From Zopfochytrium polystomum (taxonomy: Eukaryota > Chytridiomycota > Chytridiomycetes > Chytridiales > Chytridiaceae), in the NCBI GenBank assembly GCA_025765615.1, contig JAIVFJ010000414.1, positions 1-44,681 on the forward strand: a stretch of DNA of 44,681 bases, read 5' to 3'. Made by a program: the position numbers and the translations under genes. Positions 9,955 through 20,250 of the stretch are shown here, piece by piece. Under the pieces are notes generated by a model. The model did not search any database. It was given only the letters and a program-made list of their open reading frames with translations, and was not told where the DNA came from. Position 1 is the first letter of the stretch; the number at the start of each line of letters is the position of its first letter.

Positions 9955-10307
9955 TGTCAGGAACATGGCAGGACAGGACAAGGCAGACAAGGGACTGAGA
10001 GGAGTGATGATTGTATTGGAAACAATAATTCACTTGAGGGATGGGACAGGTCCCCCATCCCCCTTTTATACCTTTTGAGAGTCTTCCTTGTCAAGACTCA
10101 AAGAAAGTTCCAGAAAGAGCAATTAGTAATACAATGATACCAATGATACCAATGACAACAAGACAAGTCAGGAAAGCAAAGAAGGTTCCAGAAGGTTCCA
10201 CAAGGTTCCATGAAGGAATGTTCTAGAAGGTTCCAGAAGGTTCCAGAAGGTTCCATGAAGGAATGTTCTAGAAGGTTCCAGAGGTTTCCAGAGGGTGATT
10301 CATAACA
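9955..10307 (-). repeat. 5' LTR (element orientation)
   Basis: 353 bp, TG...CA. In element orientation: U3 with heat-shock-element clusters (10290 down to 10103), TATAAAAGGG (10070-10061), predicted RNA start near 10035, then R-U5 to 9955. It appears identical to 6398-6750. Confidence 0.95.
10061..10290 (-). promoter_or_regulatory. LTR promoter: TATA box with phased heat-shock elements
   Basis: Alternating GAA and TTC units at strict 5-bp steps occur in three groups. One is at 10181-10208 (GAA, TTC, GAA, TTC, one imperfect unit, TTC). The second is at 10221-10253, seven perfect consecutive units. The third is at 10266-10290 (TTC, GAA, TTC, imperfect, TTC). A further perfect three-unit element, GAAAGTTCCAGAA, lies at 10103-10115, about 33 bp upstream of the TATA box at 10070-10061. 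Arrays of nGAAn in alternating orientation are the binding site of trimeric heat-shock factor (HSF). Heat-responsive transcription is inferred from this motif alone. Confidence 0.85.
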
Positions 10308-13300
10308 TTCATGATGACACCCCAAACAACTTCGCTGTTCAGCCCTTTAAAGTGTGATTTCGTGGCTGCATGCACCTGGGCCAGTTCTTCTCCAATAGAA
10401 CTGCGAAAAAACTGAAGAATTGATTGACAGGCAGACATTCGCTGATGGTTTGAAAGCCCTCGCCTGTCAAAAGCTTCATAAAATTTTCCAACCATAGAAG
10501 CAAAGTCAGCCTCCCGCTCATGTCCAAGGGACCGGAGTATAGCAAGAACAGCTGGGCTCCAGAACAAGGTCCCTTGCTCAACATCCATTGCATCACGCTT
10601 CCACCATGACTCAGGAAGTACTGAACTGTCTGCTTTGGTTACTTCTCTCCAAGCCTGTGGATTCAGGCCTGCAAAGCCACCTCCATCCAAAAATCTCCGC
10701 ACAAGACGTTTGCAAATTAAATGTGGCATATCCTCAAAGAATGCCAGAAGATGATATCCACTTGGATCAAATCGATTCTTTGCAGGTATATGAAGGTCTT
10801 TTCGAAGATCTCGTCCAGGGAAATGTTTCACCTCAATCTTTGTTGCTGCAAGGTCCAAGAAGTCCACCTTCAGCTCATTCACTAACGATGCATTGATTCT
10901 GTTGGAGAAATCTTCGGATTTCAGTCTTCTGTAGAGTAGCTTGTAGTCCACAAGATGCCAAATCCGGCAGAGGTTGGCATGCAGAGATTCCAACTGAACA
11001 CCCGTCCCATCCAATTCCTCAACTATTTCCTTGAATGCTTCCTCCCTTTCTTTCTCATAGTGATATCTTTGACTTACAGCAGCTGCCTGCCGGTGAATGG
11101 CAATTTTTTTGTCTTGCCAATTCCGCTGATTCTCCACTGATAGCAACAACTTTGGACAGTTTTTCGTTTTCAGCCTTCTGCAGCAAAGCAATTGTTCCTT
11201 CCAACTCTTGTTGCTGCTTCAGAAGTGTTCGATGGGTTCTGCTTGCTTCAGTTGCTGCCTTCTTTGCTGCTGTCTTTTTTCCATAAACTGCCAATTCCAC
11301 TTCCTTCAAACATTTTTTAACAAGCAGAGAAGATTCTTTCACACTGCTCTCGCACTGACAACTTTTAGACACTGCAGTTTGAAGGGCTTGCCTTGCATCA
11401 GTAACAGCACCAAAGACAGCATGATGGTGAAGCTCATTTGCCAGTTTGGTGTCACTGGAAAGCTCTTTGAAAAATGTGGTGTTATCAACAAATTCTCTAG
11501 TATGCCGGAATAATGTGATGAATCACTCCTACTACCAGTCTTTGACAGATAGTGACCCATGGAAAGGGAATGCTTAACTGCTCAGAAAGTGCGACTTTTG
11601 CAAGGACTCTTCCAGCAAATTCATTTGTTTCACTATGAGCTTCTTCAAATAAAGAGTCTAAGCCTGCAGAATTGAGAAGTGGCTTCAAATTGGGCTTCTT
11701 TATGGAAAATCCTCTCCATTCCTCTGGATATTCACTTGTAATTCTGCCTGGATGCCTGTTGGACAAGTTTGCGATTGGCACAGTACCACTACTCATGCCA
11801 ATCTGAGAGTCTGTGGGCCCAGTAACTTCATCCAGAAGATCAAGTTCCAATTCATCATCAACATCATCAACTTTAGGCATCCCAGCTATTTCTCCAAACA
11901 TATCCACATCGTTTTGATCAATATTTGCAACAATCTCCAAAAATTGAGCCTTAGCCCGTTTTTGTCGCTCATTGGATATCTCACGGCTTTGGATATCATA
12001 ATCCCTCTTCCTCTTCAAAGATCCAAATTGGAGTAGTAAGTCTTTCTCCAGGAAAGATTTATAGTAGGATGTGCAGGTGGGTGCTGGTCAGCATGCTCAA
12101 CAAGAAACCACCAGGAATTCATTAACATATACTGGCACTGCTTAAGCAGGCGTGCTTTTGAATGTATTCGCCCAGTTTGGCTCAAGATAGAGACATATTT
12201 TGCTTTTGCTGCTCGCGCAACTGCAAGAAATGAAGTGTAACAGTCAACATATGGCTCATGTGCAATTCCTGCAGATGCACCATCAGAAACCCATGATGCA
12301 ACAGTCATCCCAGAAGCAGCAATATCCTTACTGACAGATAAAAACAACCCCTTGTATTTTCAAAGGTTGAAGACTTCAGCCGATGTATTGAATAAATGCT
12401 TGACCGTGAGTTTAAGTTGTCTGTCAAAACAACAGCTTGAATATAGGATGCTTGGTCTACCAAAGCAGATTCCACTTGCATGATTGTTTTTCCCAATGAA
12501 GAAAGAAGCCATATAAGGATAGCTTTCTGTGACTGACTCAAGATTGCTGGAGAGTTCCACCAAATATCATCATGCCCATTATCCCCATAATTTGGCACAC
12601 CTGCCTCCCTTTCAGCTTCTTCAAGGAAAGGTGCCATGGAAAGTTCAACTGAGGCACCAAGAATACCCAGCTTGGACAACTCCAAAAGCTTTCGAAGGTG
12701 GTGAATGCGATGAGCCCTGACATTCAGGGTTTTTGCCTGCCCAGGTGTTGCCTCAGCCAGCGTGTTGGTCTTCCTTCGTGCCAATAGAGACCTCTCCACA
12801 TTTTGCCTAGTTTTTTGAAAACGCTTCTCTTCTTCAGCAAGTGCTCCAATGAGCTGAGACTGCCGTTGAAGCAAACGTTGGCCAAGTGTTGTAACAAATC
12901 CTAAAACATTCCTCCAGCCAGCATCCAGATCAAAACTATTATATTTCAAGCGCAGGTACTTCAAGTGGGACATCATTCCACGAAGAAGGCATCGCATACT
13001 CTGGGATGAAATGAGTACTCATTCTTAAAAAGTCCAACCTACCTTTTCTCGTTGGCACAAATTGTCTTTCACAAACCATTTCACTGTCGTTTGAAATCTG
13101 CCTGTTCTTAGGCTGAAGGTGACAGGCACAGTCTTTCCAATCGTCATCTCATCAACAGCAGCAACCATAAAAATGTGGCTTGGAGTCTCTGATTCCAATT
13201 TCTTTGCTGCAGCAACAATCATGGCGGTTCTCTCAGGGTCTGTTGGTTTAACTGCTGGCTCAGCAAGCTCACTGATTCGTTTCTGTATCGCCTGCGGTGA

Positions 13301-14293
13301 TGGAACCATTAAATCACCCTTAAAATTCGAAGGACTGCATCTAGGCAATTCTGCATCTGATTTTCGGCAGCCTGAAAAGCCTGAACCTCAAAGAGAATCA
13401 ATAGTGTGCCTGCTGTCCCTGGACTCTGCAAAAACATAAATCCACTTTGCAAACTCCACTGGAGAGTACATCCTTGCTGCAGCTTGGCCTTCCACTTTTT
13501 TGAGAGTGTGCATTTGCATTTGGGTGCAAACAAAGTTGTACTGAAATCTCTTTACATCCAAATGATCCATAGCCAAAGCTTGACATGAAAGAAGAACCAG
13601 ATCTCGGACTCCAAGCTCCCTTATTTTAGGAAGAACAACAGAGCTATACTTGCTCAAAACTTCAGTGACAGATGGGTCATGCAAACCCCATTTCACAGCC
13701 TTTTGCCTCCAGGATTTCTAGCTTTCTTTCAGCCTCCCAACTTCAATTGTCCTGAGCTGTACATCCCACTCAAGTTCCTCCCTGCTTCGGTTTGCAAATG
13801 CAACAGATCTAACATAAGGTATGATTCCAAACACAGAGGCAGCCACATCAGCTGAAGTGTGAACAAATGCTGCAAGTTCAATAGCAAGTCTTGTGACTTC
13901 TTCTCCACCAGTAAGCATGGCAGTCAGAAAGCTAGTTTTGTACTGGTCCAGAAGAAGCTCACGAATTCCAGCTTGGGTTGCAGCGTTAAAGGGTCCAACA
14001 CGAACAGGTCCTGATGTAATGTACACTGATATAAGTTCCTTCGAATCCAACAGCCTGTCACATTTTCGAAACGTTGGATCCTTCTTTGGAAGCATTCTGC
14101 ACAACACATCTAGCTTGAAGTACTGCTTGCCTCCAAATGAGGGCTTTGGTTCATTCCATGCTTCATACTCAAGTTCGTCCAGCTCAAGCATGGGCAAGAG
14201 GGGCTGACCATCAAACAACAGTGGTGAACCATCTCGGCTGCACACTTGATCCGGATCACATTCTTTCACATAATACTGAATTGCGTTGGGCAT
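10268..14293 (-). pseudogene. Large unrecognised protein gene, interrupted by the retrotransposon and by frame breaks
   Basis: A series of abutting minus-strand frames starting MPNAIQYYVKECDPD at 14293, over 1,200 residues in total and clearly AT-richer than the flanking genes. Frame changes fall near 13720, 13390-13340, 12340, 12016, 11500 and 11110, several in homopolymers (for example seven A near 11105). One change has a plausible 42-nt GT-AG intron (13001-13042). Visible parts: Leu-rich N-terminal domain; AVDEMTIGKTVPVTFSL near 13150; ASWVSDGASAGIAHEP near 12285; a basic NLS-like KRKRDY at 12018; an acidic segment; a coiled coil with many Lys/Glu near 11300-11000; and a C-terminal domain. 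Before the insertion the frame ended MNV-stop (TGA at 6386-6388); now it reads ten residues into the LTR. I do not recognise the family. The spaced acidic motifs loosely recall a DDE transposase, but this is weak. Confidence 0.6.
10308..10312. repeat. Target-site duplication, right copy (TTCAT)
   Basis: It repeats 6393-6397 exactly and directly follows the right LTR. Confidence 0.93.
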
Positions 14294-14835
14294 CTTGAGT
14301 CTTGTAAGTTAAACAATTTCATAAAGATTGTTGAAACAGTTCTCTCTAACATACTGTAACTGGACTTCAGCTGCTGCACTCAGGAATGTTGCAGAATTTA
14401 AAATCTGGGTGCATACATAGAAGAAACAAATAAGTGAAAGGTATTCAAATGTAGCCACCAACCACTAATTGAGCGTCACAATTGGGTTTGCACAAAGGGG
14501 CAGGCACTGAGATTAGATTGTCAATTGAAGTGCGACAGTGAATGCGCCAATATACTACTGTTGAGGCAGGCTGTGGGGCGGCGAGGGTGGATGGCAGGCA
14601 GACAGCAGTTTCTTGTCGTCACAATCAGTGTGTATTGCACGGGGGCATTGCGCTTGCAGCCCTTCAAAAAAAAAAAAGGTTGGACGAGGCTGAAGACTGG
14701 GGCAGCACTGATTGAGCTATGGATGATAGAGTGATGTGTGAGTGAGACAATCACCAACTTTCAAGCGATCAAGGGACAAGTGTCAGCAAGGGCAAGCGTG
14801 GGCAGCCAGGTGCAGTTGCAGATCGCTCGATGGCC

Positions 14836-14870
14836 GGAAGGGCTGAGCCAAGTTGGAACCCAGTGTGGTA
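14836..14870 (+). repeat. 35-bp direct repeat, copy 1
   Basis: It begins GGAAGGGCTGAGCCAAG and shares 32 of 35 positions with 14952-14986, 116 bp downstream. No function is apparent. Confidence 0.8.
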
Positions 14871-14951
14871 GGGCAATCGTGGGCAGATGGGTCGTGGTTG
14901 CGGATCGCGCTGAAGCGGTGGCGCCGAAGCGGAGGCGGCGGCACGCACGCT

Positions 14952-14986
14952 GGAAGGGTCGAGCCAATTTGGAACCCAGTGTGGTA
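14952..14986 (+). repeat. 35-bp direct repeat, copy 2
   Basis: It begins GGAAGGGTCGAGCCAAT and differs from copy 1 at three positions. Confidence 0.8.
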
Positions 14987-15886
14987 CGACTTTTTTGCTC
15001 GTTTTTTCAATGTTTCAACTTTTTTTTCACTCCCACTAATTGGGTTGTCTTTTTCTCTCTGATTGCCGTCAAAAAAACGATTCTTCGCGGGCTACTTGAG
15101 GGGTCTGGCTGTCGTGGGGGCATAAAAAAAAATTTGTTGGGGCTTCGGAAGATTGGGGAAGTGAGTGAAACGGCACGGTGGTGGCTGCATGAGCAAGGAG
15201 CAGTCAATTTCAAGCGCAGTGGAGGCATGTCCCCGTGACACTTTTCTACTCGTGTGTTGGCGCAGCAAACAAGCATCGCATCTGGAACGTTGTTGTTTTG
15301 CTTGCGGCGTCTGTCGGAAGCCTCAGTCCAAATTGTGTCCAAAACGGACTGCCGTTTTAACCCTAACCCCGAATTGAAAGGAAACGGACATCATCAAGAT
15401 TCTCTGTGAATAGGGAAGAAAGCAAATCGGAAAAGCGCAGCCACCGCGATCTGAGTTCAGCCTGGAATGCGATGGGCATCCATCCCTGGCGGCGCGCGAT
15501 GCGACTTTGATTGCTGGAGAAACAGAAAATTTGGAGCAATTACAAAAAATTGTGTCTTGGCAAACTTGCATTCTTCTGAGGAATTCTTCTTGAATTCCGC
15601 GGAAGGTATCTTGTGCCGACACATGCCGGCTTTCGGGCGAAAAACAAATTGACGGAAAAACACAATCTACATTTTCCGATCCCGCAGCGGCTTGTTTGCC
15701 CCCCGTCGAACGGGAAGTTGACGAGAAAGACTGACGGGCAAACTATGGCAAGAACAAACACTCGCTAGCTGGACAAACAGAACAAACAGACATGAACAAA
15801 ATCAAGCCGCAAGAATTAATTTTATGCCCGCATTCCCCAAGCGCACGAAACGAAAAATTTCCCTTCTTGCCCGTCCGCCCCCAAAA

Positions 15887-17921
15887 ATGAGCAGCCGATA
15901 CCTCGTCGGAGCCGTCGTCCTTGCGTCGCTGGCGGCCTGCCTGCCCGTCTCATCCGCAGCCCCCCTCGGCTGCACCAAAGGATGCGATACTCAGCCCTAC
16001 AACGCCAACGCCACGGGTACCCTTCCCGCCCTCCGAGCCCCCTCCCAAGGTCTCGCTCCCGAGCACCCCGTCTCCGGCACCCGCGGCGCCGTCGCAACAG
16101 AAGTCGACGTCTGCTCGAACGTCGGCGCCGACATCCTCCTGCAAGGCGGCAACGCCGCCGACGCCGCCATTGCCGCGTCCCTCTGCGTCGGCTCCATGGC
16201 CGCCTTCCACTCGGGCATCGGGGGCGGCGGCTTCATCCTCGTCCGAGGCGCCGACGGCACCGTCGAGATGATCGACATGCGCGAGACCATGCCCGCGGCC
16301 GGCAACGAAACCATGTTCAGCGCGAACTCGGACAAGACCGCGAGCACCGTCGGCGGGGTGGCCGTTGGCGTGCCCGGGGAGCTGCGCGGGTGGGAGGCGC
16401 TGCACAAGCGGCACGGGCGGCTGCCGTGGGCGAAGCTGTTTGAGCAGGCGATTCGCATCAACCGCGACGGGTTCAAGGTGCCGTCGCAGACGTCGGTGGC
16501 CATCGCGCAGTACGCGACGGCGCTGTGCGCCGCGGACTACATGAAGGACGTGTACTGCGCGAACGGCACGGCGGCGAAGCTTGGCGACTTTATCAAGAAC
16601 CCGAGGCTGGCGGACACGTTGCAGATCATCGCCAACGAGGGGCCGGATGCGTTCTACACGGGCCCCATCGCCGAGCGTACCATCGCCACCATCCAAGCAA
16701 AGAAGGGGATCATGACGTTGGACGACCTCGCCGGCTACAAGGTGGTCATGAGGGAGCCGAAGAGCATCATTTTCCAGGGCAAGAAGCGGATCTGGTCCAC
16801 TGTCGCACCAAGCAGTGGGACCGTCGTGCTGAGCGCGCTGCTCACTATGGACCAATACACAGCGGAGGAGATTGCGGCGGCGGACTACAATCTCACCGTT
16901 CACCGAATGGCTGAGGCCGCAAAGGTTTGTTTGTCAATTATGATTCGATTTTGTTAAAAACACAACGTTGCTCATTTCAGTTCGCCTACGGAGAGCGCAC
17001 AAACTACGGGGACCCTGCTTTTGTTGCGAACGTGAGCACCCTGCAAGACGACTACCTCACCGTGGACGCTGCAAAACAGAAGCGAGCGAAAATCAGTGAC
17101 ACCCAAACGTTCCAGCCGTCGTATTATGATCCCACGAAGCTCGACGTCCTGTCGGACAACGGAACCAGCCAAATCTCGGCGGTCGACTGCGACGGCTTGG
17201 CCGTGACTCTGACAACCACAGTCAAGTGAGGATTGGCTTCTCTCCTGGAACCTAGTCTACCCTCAATCTTACACACATTTTGCCCCCCACTCTCAAAGCC
17301 TCTTCTGGGGCTCCCAGATCATGACCCCCGACGGCTTCGTGCTCAACGACGAAATGGACGACTTCAGCTCCCCCGGTTCCGTCAACGCCTTTGGCTACCC
17401 CGCGGCCCCCGCAAACTTGATCCGCCCGGGCAAGCGACCGCTGTCGTCCATCAGCCCAATCATCGTCGAGGACGTGGCGACGGGCAAGCTAGAGTTTGCG
17501 ATCGGCTCCGCCGGCGGGTCGCGCATCATCACGGCGAACTTCCAAAACACGTGGAGCGTCCTGCATGGCAAGGATATCCAGGAGGCTTTGGTATGGCATT
17601 TGTGGAGGGGGAAAAAAAAATTGACGTTTGTTGGGTTTTAACTCGTCCTTTCGTCCGGTTTTTTCAAAGGCCGCCCCACGCTGGCACGACCAGCTCTCCC
17701 CCCCGCTCACCATGCTGGAATGGGCGTCGTCCTACCCCGCCATTCCCGGCTGGGTCGGCTTCGACAACAGCACGGCCGCGTACCTCGCGCAGCTCGGCCA
17801 CAACGTGACGTTCGTCGCCCCCGGCTCGTCGACAGCGCAAGGGATCCAAGTGTTCAGCAACGGGACGATCAAAGGCGGGTCCGACGTGCGCCAGCTTTCG
17901 GCGCGGGCGGCGGCGGTTTGA
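15887..17921 (+). CDS. Gamma-glutamyltranspeptidase
   Basis: Cleaves the gamma-glutamyl bond of glutathione and transfers or hydrolyses it, usually at the cell surface or in the vacuole. Four exons give an uninterrupted 608-residue protein: 15887-16924, 16981-17225, 17299-17590, 17670-17921, all GT-AG. The chosen start gives a signal peptide (MSSRYLVGAVVLASLAACL); an in-frame ATG at 15824 would add 21 residues. Family marks in order: GGNAADAAIA and GSMAAFHSGIGGGGF near the N terminus; DMRETMPAA; PGELRGWEALH; then the small-subunit start NGTSQISAVDCDG, whose Thr is the expected autocatalytic nucleophile; NLFWGSQIMTP; NDEMDDFSSPG; GSAGGSRI. Length and motifs are those of an intact enzyme. A damaged partial copy lies at 20.25-20.93 kb. 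Confidence 0.95.
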
Positions 17922-18127
17922 TAAGGGCGGTGATCATTTTACATGAGAAAAGCGAATGGGCAATACGGTCCAAATAGAATGCCCTTGTAGGCGGTCGTTA
18001 GTCAGTGCTTTATTCAAAACGTTTATGAAAGCTGCCCTCGTGACAGCGTCCGATAGCTCACATTCTTCGAAAATAGCCAAGTCGGAAATGGGGGTGTATC
18101 AGTTAGTGCGATTGCCGATCTGCTTTC

Positions 18128-19553
18128 TTACGCTGCCAATTTGCTTGATTTTCCTCCCGATTCAAGTATGTTGGTGCTGATGCCTGTCGGCTCCCTGTCC
18201 TTGCTCGAACCTTTCAGCGTATAGTACTCCGCTATTTCGCGAATTCTCGTGATGTCGGAGAGAAGGACCAAAATCATGATGTTTGGCGCTTGATAAATGA
18301 AAACGCTTTGCCGGAACGGTTAAGAGAAAGGCTTTGACGATGGCGATGTTTCATGTAAATAGAACTCACACAGCTTTTCAATTGTTTTGGCCGAAATGCA
18401 ATTTGCAATGATGCAATAAGTGCTTTGTTGTTCAAATGCGCAAACCTGATAGCATAGGGAACAAATACTGGCCTACGCACGAGGTCCTTAATCACAGCAT
18501 TTAATCTTAATTGAACCTCACCAGAGGTCAAGTAGTTCAGCAAAACAGCTGAAATGTAGCACGCACTGCGAAGGACAGAGAGCACAACGTGCATAATCGA
18601 CACAGGAACTTGCTTTACTTGAGACATTGTGGTGATGATCCTGTACTGGGCGATCAGGAAGAAAATCGTTTCTGTGACGCAGAGAAAAATCATAGTCGTG
18701 TATCCCAGGGCGTAGTTCGCGGGCAGCAGTTCTTGCAAGTAATTTTCCTGAAATTTTCTCGTCATATTGATGGTTTTTGTTTGATGGAGAAAGAAGCGAA
18801 AATATCGTACCGTCCAGTTCTTGTACCATAAGACGTTTCCTGCGGTGGGAAGTTTGAGAATGCGAAAGGACGCTTGGTTCTACTTACTAATGCTGTCAAA
18901 TCAAAGTCAGAGATCTCTCTTCTAAGCGGCATCGATGCAATCATTCTTACATTTGTATCACAGCAAAGACAATACCAATTACCGTTGGAAGGATCCATAG
19001 TCGATTTGAGGTTGGATATAGTGTGAGCATGGTACGGTACACTGTGTGAAAGAGCAAGGAGGACATCTACGTTTAAAAACAATTAATAAGATCAATACCT
19101 TTCGCCGGACACAATTCTCACAGCAAGTATGTCGCCACCTGAAAAGCGCATTCCAGCCATAAAAAGTGGAGGTGGATTTCAACGAAGTTCTGCTTGAGTA
19201 AGGTTAAAATAGGCATCGACTTACACGAAGTCCACATGGTTCGAATCATCAGTTTATCGTAATCAAAGTCACGCGATACGTCCAAGGTAGAAAGCGTAGA
19301 GGCAATTGTGTGCTCCAGGTGCCCGACGACGGCTAAGATGATTGACCAGAATAGAGCCTGATCTTTGATCTTTGCGATCGCGTCCCAGTAGCAGACGACC
19401 TTTATCCGTTCGATTCGTTAAAAAAAGTGAAGGCGCGCCTTGTCTTGCTCGGGAAAGGGGATGGAGGAGAGGGCTCGCTGTCCTTACAATCGTGAACACG
19501 GAGAGGCTCATTGCAACCATCATGTTACTGTCGGCGATCTGCTGGGAGCTCAT
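18128..19553 (-). CDS. Seven-transmembrane protein, paralogue 1 (intact, ten exons)
   Basis: Best model, minus strand: exons 19488-19553, 19225-19399, 19122-19138 (17 nt), 18951-19066, 18888-18892 (5 nt), 18811-18839 (29 nt), 18522-18747, 18446-18472 (27 nt), 18372-18422, 18128-18288. They join in phase to 290 residues with about seven hydrophobic segments. These include FWSIILAVVGHLEHTIAS, RLWILPTVIGIVFAVIQ, YTTMIFLCVTETIFFLIAQY and SIMHVVLSVLRSACYISAVL, then NIMILVLLSD-TRIRE at the end. Exon lengths 175, 17, 116, 5 and 29 recur exactly in paralogue 2, which is strong support. Weak point: intron 18423-18445 would be only 23 nt, so the last exons may be modelled wrongly. It could be a receptor, but I recognise no GPCR class motif. 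Confidence 0.72.
18888..18892 (-). other. 5-nt microexon of 7TM paralogue 1
   Basis: Element strand reads ttgacag|CATTA|gtaagt. It restores the frame between the 116-nt and 29-nt exons. The same 5-nt exon (CGCCT) occurs at the same place in paralogues 2 (23749-23753) and 3 (25801-25805), each with AG before and GTAAGT after. Confidence 0.75.
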
Positions 19554-19727
19554 GTCGTCCTAATCCTCGTCACAGTTTGTGCCCAATGGGTTTTCACAGT
19601 TTGAGTCCTGTACAAGAACTGATCGCGTATATGGTCGGTCTTAAAGGCGCTGCTGCGATCCGTAAGCGCGAGGTGTGGTTTTTCTTCTCTTTTTGACGCG
19701 AGGACCTCGTGTCGACAAGTCCGGGAA

Positions 19728-19761
19728 AAAAAGGAAAAAAAAAAAAAAAAAAAAAAAAAAA
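19728..19761 (+). repeat. Poly-A tract
   Basis: A-rich run of more than 30 nt between the 7TM gene and the decayed copies. It may mark the tail of a retro-copied sequence or simple slippage. Confidence 0.7.
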
Positions 19762-20007
19762 CACCCAAAATTCGTACACGACCTTGTCACCGCGGTAACG
19801 GGGACGAAACACGGAAGGGTTGGCAACCGAGACTGACACACGTTGTCATGTGTTCAAACTCGGCTCGAAACGGGTAGGGTGGGTGTAGGTCCTGCCCAGG
19901 CGGCTTTCCAGTGCTGAGGACCAAGGGGAGCAAAGACCGCAAGAGAGACAGACGGTGCACACGGAGATTTTGTGCGACCGCGGTTCACACCAATAGCCAC
20001 CGGGGAG

Positions 20008-20076
20008 CACTGTGGCGAGACAAACCGACAGAGTCTGACGCAAGAGAGGGCTGCCGGCGATCTGCTGGGCGCTCAT
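20008..20076 (-). pseudogene. Fragment: first exon of another 7TM copy
   Basis: The peptide MSAQQIAGSPLLRQTLSVCL matches the first exon of paralogue 1 (MSSQQIADSNMMVAMSLSV) in position and length. No later exons follow; the next recognisable sequence is the GGT remnant on the other strand. It is a leftover of a duplication that included both neighbours. Confidence 0.6.
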
Positions 20077-20250
20077 GGCGTCTTCTACTCGTGTTCGTGG
20101 CTTTATGTCCACTGGGTTTTCAAGAAGGTAAATCAGGGAAGATCGGTTGGCGATCCGATAAGGCGGCAGTGCTCGAAAACAATTTTACAAAAACAAACAA
20201 AAAAAAACAGGCAGTTCCTTGTCAACGCGGCAAAACTGTTGCCACAGCAG

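Larger units (their letters stand above)
6398..10307 (-). mobile_element. LTR retrotransposon, Ty3/gypsy chromovirus, Tf1/sushi-like, lacking reverse transcriptase
   Basis: A complete insertion of 3,910 bp in minus orientation: two 353-bp LTRs, a primer-binding site, gag, a pol frame, a polypurine tract, and TTCAT duplications on both sides. Gag ends in a CCHC zinc knuckle. Pol holds a retropepsin-like domain, integrase with HHCC and DDE, a GPY/F-type module and a C-terminal chromodomain, which places it among chromoviruses. Autonomous members have reverse transcriptase and RNase H between protease and integrase; here that whole part is absent although the reading frame is open throughout. 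The LTRs show no difference by eye, so the insertion is recent and must have used enzymes from a relative. It lies inside the large minus-strand gene at 10.3-14.3 kb, one codon before that gene's stop. Confidence 0.95.
14294..15886. other. Intergenic region between the unknown gene and GGT
   Basis: No gene is supported in about 1.6 kb. It contains one imperfect 35-bp direct repeat, T-rich and A-rich tracts, and two telomere-like CCCTAA-type units at about 15,358-15,370. It should include the promoters of both flanking, divergently arranged genes. Confidence 0.5.

Noticed and set aside
10308..14293. KDZ-type or helitron-type transposase for the unknown gene
   Set aside because: None of the characteristic motifs of these families were seen; only a vague DDE-like spacing remains.
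15358..15370. Telomere-like AACCCTAACCCC
   Set aside because: Only two units; too short to mark an interstitial telomere.
15950..16903. Minus-strand frame of 317 codons over GGT
   Set aside because: Shadow of the GC-rich GGT exon; the plus strand has all family motifs.
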